This document shows, in pieces, positions 62,788-64,000 of a stretch of 64,000 bases of DNA; position 1 is the first letter of the stretch, and each line of letters begins with the position of its first letter. Source of the DNA: Bradyrhizobium arachidis. Lineage in GTDB: Bacteria; Pseudomonadota; Alphaproteobacteria; Rhizobiales; Xanthobacteraceae. The position numbers were made by a program, and so were the translations under genes. The notes under the pieces are model-generated. The model was given only the letters and a program-made list of their open reading frames with translations. It made no database searches and was not told the DNA's origin. Where the stretch lies: positions 4,030,001-4,094,000 of the forward strand of contig NZ_CP030050.1 of assembly GCF_015291705.1 (NCBI RefSeq). The letters run 5' to 3'.

Positions 62788-63492
62788 ATGACGCTCGCAG
62801 GCAAGAAGGTCGTCGTGATCGGCGGCTCCTCAGGCATCGGCCTTGCCACGGCTGAGCTTGCGAAGGGAGAGGGCGCGGACGTCATCATCGCTTCGCGCAG
62901 TGCGGCAAAGCTCGATCCCGTCGCGGAGCGGCTCAAGGTGACGGCGATCCCGGCCGACGTGACCAACGATCAGAGCGTCGCTGACCTGTTCCGCCGCACC
63001 GGCCCGGTCGATCACGTCGTGCTGACGGCCGCGCAGCTTCGCACCGGACCATTCAAGACGGTCTCGATGGAGGATGTGCGCGGCACGATGGAAGGCAAAT
63101 TCTGGGGCGCCTGGCGCGTGGCGCGCGAAGCGGAGATCCGGCCCGGCGGCTCGCTGACATTGGTCACCGGCTTTCTCAGCGTTCGCCCGCGGCCGAACTC
63201 GGCGATCATCAGTGCGGCCAATGGCGCGCTGGAGTCGCTGGCCCGTGCGCTCGCGCTCGAGCTTGCGCCGGTGCGGGTCAATGCGGTCTCGCCGGGCGTG
63301 GTCGATACGCCGATCCGCGCCGCGATGCCGGAATCGGCGCGCAAGGAGATGCTGGCGAAGACGGCGGCCGCATTGCCGGTCGGCCGCGTCGGCGTGGCGG
63401 ATGACATCGCCCGGCAGATCGCGAGCTTCATGTCCAACGGGTTTGCCACGGGTTCGATCGTCTATATCGACGGCGGCGCGCTGGTGAACTAG
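62788..63492 (+). CDS. Atypical short-chain dehydrogenase/reductase
   Basis: 234 residues. The Rossmann start VVVIGGSSGIGLATAELAKG and the C-terminal NAVSPGVVDTPIR and GSIVYIDGGALVN are standard SDR features. The catalytic Tyr-x3-Lys is absent: the segment reads ISAANGALESLARALALEL where YxASK is expected. This atypical SDR group may bind NAD(P) without classic dehydrogenase chemistry. GGGGAG with 6-nt spacing supports ATG 62788 over 62782. Confidence 0.85.
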   Translation: MTLAGKKVVVIGGSSGIGLATAELAKGEGADVIIASRSAAKLDPVAERLKVTAIPADVTNDQSVADLFRRTGPVDHVVLTAAQLRTGPFKTVSMEDVRGTMEGKFWGAWRVAREAEIRPGGSLTLVTGFLSVRPRPNSAIISAANGALESLARALALELAPVRVNAVSPGVVDTPIRAAMPESARKEMLAKTAAALPVGRVGVADDIARQIASFMSNGFATGSIVYIDGGALVN

Positions 63493-63500
63493 GGAGCAGG

Positions 63501-63887
63501 ATGATGATTGAGGAAACTGGCGGCGCCTTCATCCGCAACATCGCCGAGGTGCCCTGGCGCGAATTTCCCAACCATTTCGGCGGCGCGCTGTCAAAGCCGC
63601 TGGTGATGCCGGAGACCGCAGGCTCGCGTCGCATCGACTACCGCATCTCGATGTACCAGCCGATGGCCTATGTCGCGCGGCATCATCACAACGTGCAGGA
63701 GCAGGTCTATCACGTCCTCGACGGCGAGGGGCTGATGGAGATCGCTGGCAAGAATTATGTCGTGCGCAAGCACGACGTGATCTTCCTGCCGCCGGGCGTC
63801 GAGCACGCGATCTCGAATTCGGGCCTGACGGACTTGGTCTTTCTGGTAGTTACCTCACCCGTTACCGACGGTGAGGGGCCAATCTGA
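63501..63887 (+). CDS. Cupin-domain protein
   Basis: 128-residue single-cupin protein. The metal-site motif is RHHHNVQEQVYHVLDGEG, then FLPPGVEHAISN. It could be a dioxygenase, isomerase or binding protein for a pathway intermediate. ATG 63501 (or 63504) follows GGAGCAGG and begins 8 bp after the SDR stop, so it ends the TPP-SDR-cupin operon. A hairpin-forming CCTCACC/GGTGAGG pair overlaps its last codons. Confidence 0.82.
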   Translation: MMIEETGGAFIRNIAEVPWREFPNHFGGALSKPLVMPETAGSRRIDYRISMYQPMAYVARHHHNVQEQVYHVLDGEGLMEIAGKNYVVRKHDVIFLPPGVEHAISNSGLTDLVFLVVTSPVTDGEGPI

Positions 63888-64000
63888 CACAGGTGGTGAA
63901 CGCATTTCCGGAACACGGACAGGCTCCAGCCCAACGAGGCTGCCGTTGACACAAAGCGAACCACCTTTGGTGCTCCTCGACGATCTTCCCTGGTTGTAGT
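63888..64000. other. Window edge, unassigned
   Basis: 113 bp after the cupin stop. A minus-strand frame runs off the edge without recognisable motif. It may be the end of another gene or mobile element, but nothing can be claimed. Confidence 0.3.

Noticed and set aside
63853..63876. Hairpin CCTCACC...GGTGAGG as a terminator
   Set aside because: It lies inside the last codons of the cupin gene and has no following T-run.

Overview
The window reads as a high-GC alphaproteobacterial chromosome, most likely Bradyrhizobium or a close relative. The basis is the overall gene content (many Liv/Urt-type ABC transporters, a molybdenum-hydroxylase operon, formamidase/amidase genes, DUF6894 and DUF2934 small proteins) and the protein style. 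No rRNA, tRNA, complete insertion sequence or CRISPR array was seen.  REGION 1 (1-20.2 kb) is accessory in character: looser gene packing, lower GC by eye, duplications and a pseudogene. It opens with the 3' part of a nucleotide-sugar epimerase. A compact non-ribosomal peptide cluster on the minus strand follows: phosphopantetheinyl transferase, a one-module A-T-TE synthetase, an acyl-CoA dehydrogenase and an asparagine synthetase. The adenylation-domain specificity residues read as the asparagine code, which matches the neighbouring asparagine synthetase. Then come galE and a segment present twice in direct orientation (about 10.8-15.5 kb and 15.95-19.15 kb). Each copy carries two divergent LuxR-type regulators, a DUF6894 protein and glmS. 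The second glmS is a frameshifted C-terminal remnant.  REGION 2 (19.85-42.35 kb) is a long, almost gapless run of about 20 minus-strand genes. In order of transcription they are a Liv-type ABC transporter (binding protein, AraC regulator, two permeases, LivG, and a LivF fused to a UPF0261 domain), a PEP-hydrolase-like TIM barrel, a flotillin with a large repeat coiled coil, two SRPBCC proteins, a molybdenum hydroxylase (FAD, 2Fe-2S and a split molybdopterin subunit), a MoxR ATPase with a CoxE-like VWA partner, an amidohydrolase, a lactonase-like metallohydrolase, an SMP-30/isochorismatase fusion and a flavin quinone/azo reductase. This looks like uptake, hydroxylation and stepwise hydrolysis of an unidentified organic acid or heterocycle.  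REGION 3 (42.66-54.84 kb) is an amide-nitrogen module. A sensor kinase fused to an NCS1-type transporter and its LuxR-type response regulator lie divergent from urtABCDE-like transport genes, formamidase fmdA, fmdB and aliphatic amidase amiE.  REGION 4 (54.93-63.89 kb) is another catabolic unit. It has a Liv-type transporter in which permease and both ATPases are one polypeptide, an IclR regulator, and a divergent trio of thiamine-diphosphate enzyme, atypical SDR and cupin. A 9-bp motif shared by both promoter regions is a candidate IclR site. Strong hairpins follow all three ABC binding-protein genes and also formamidase.
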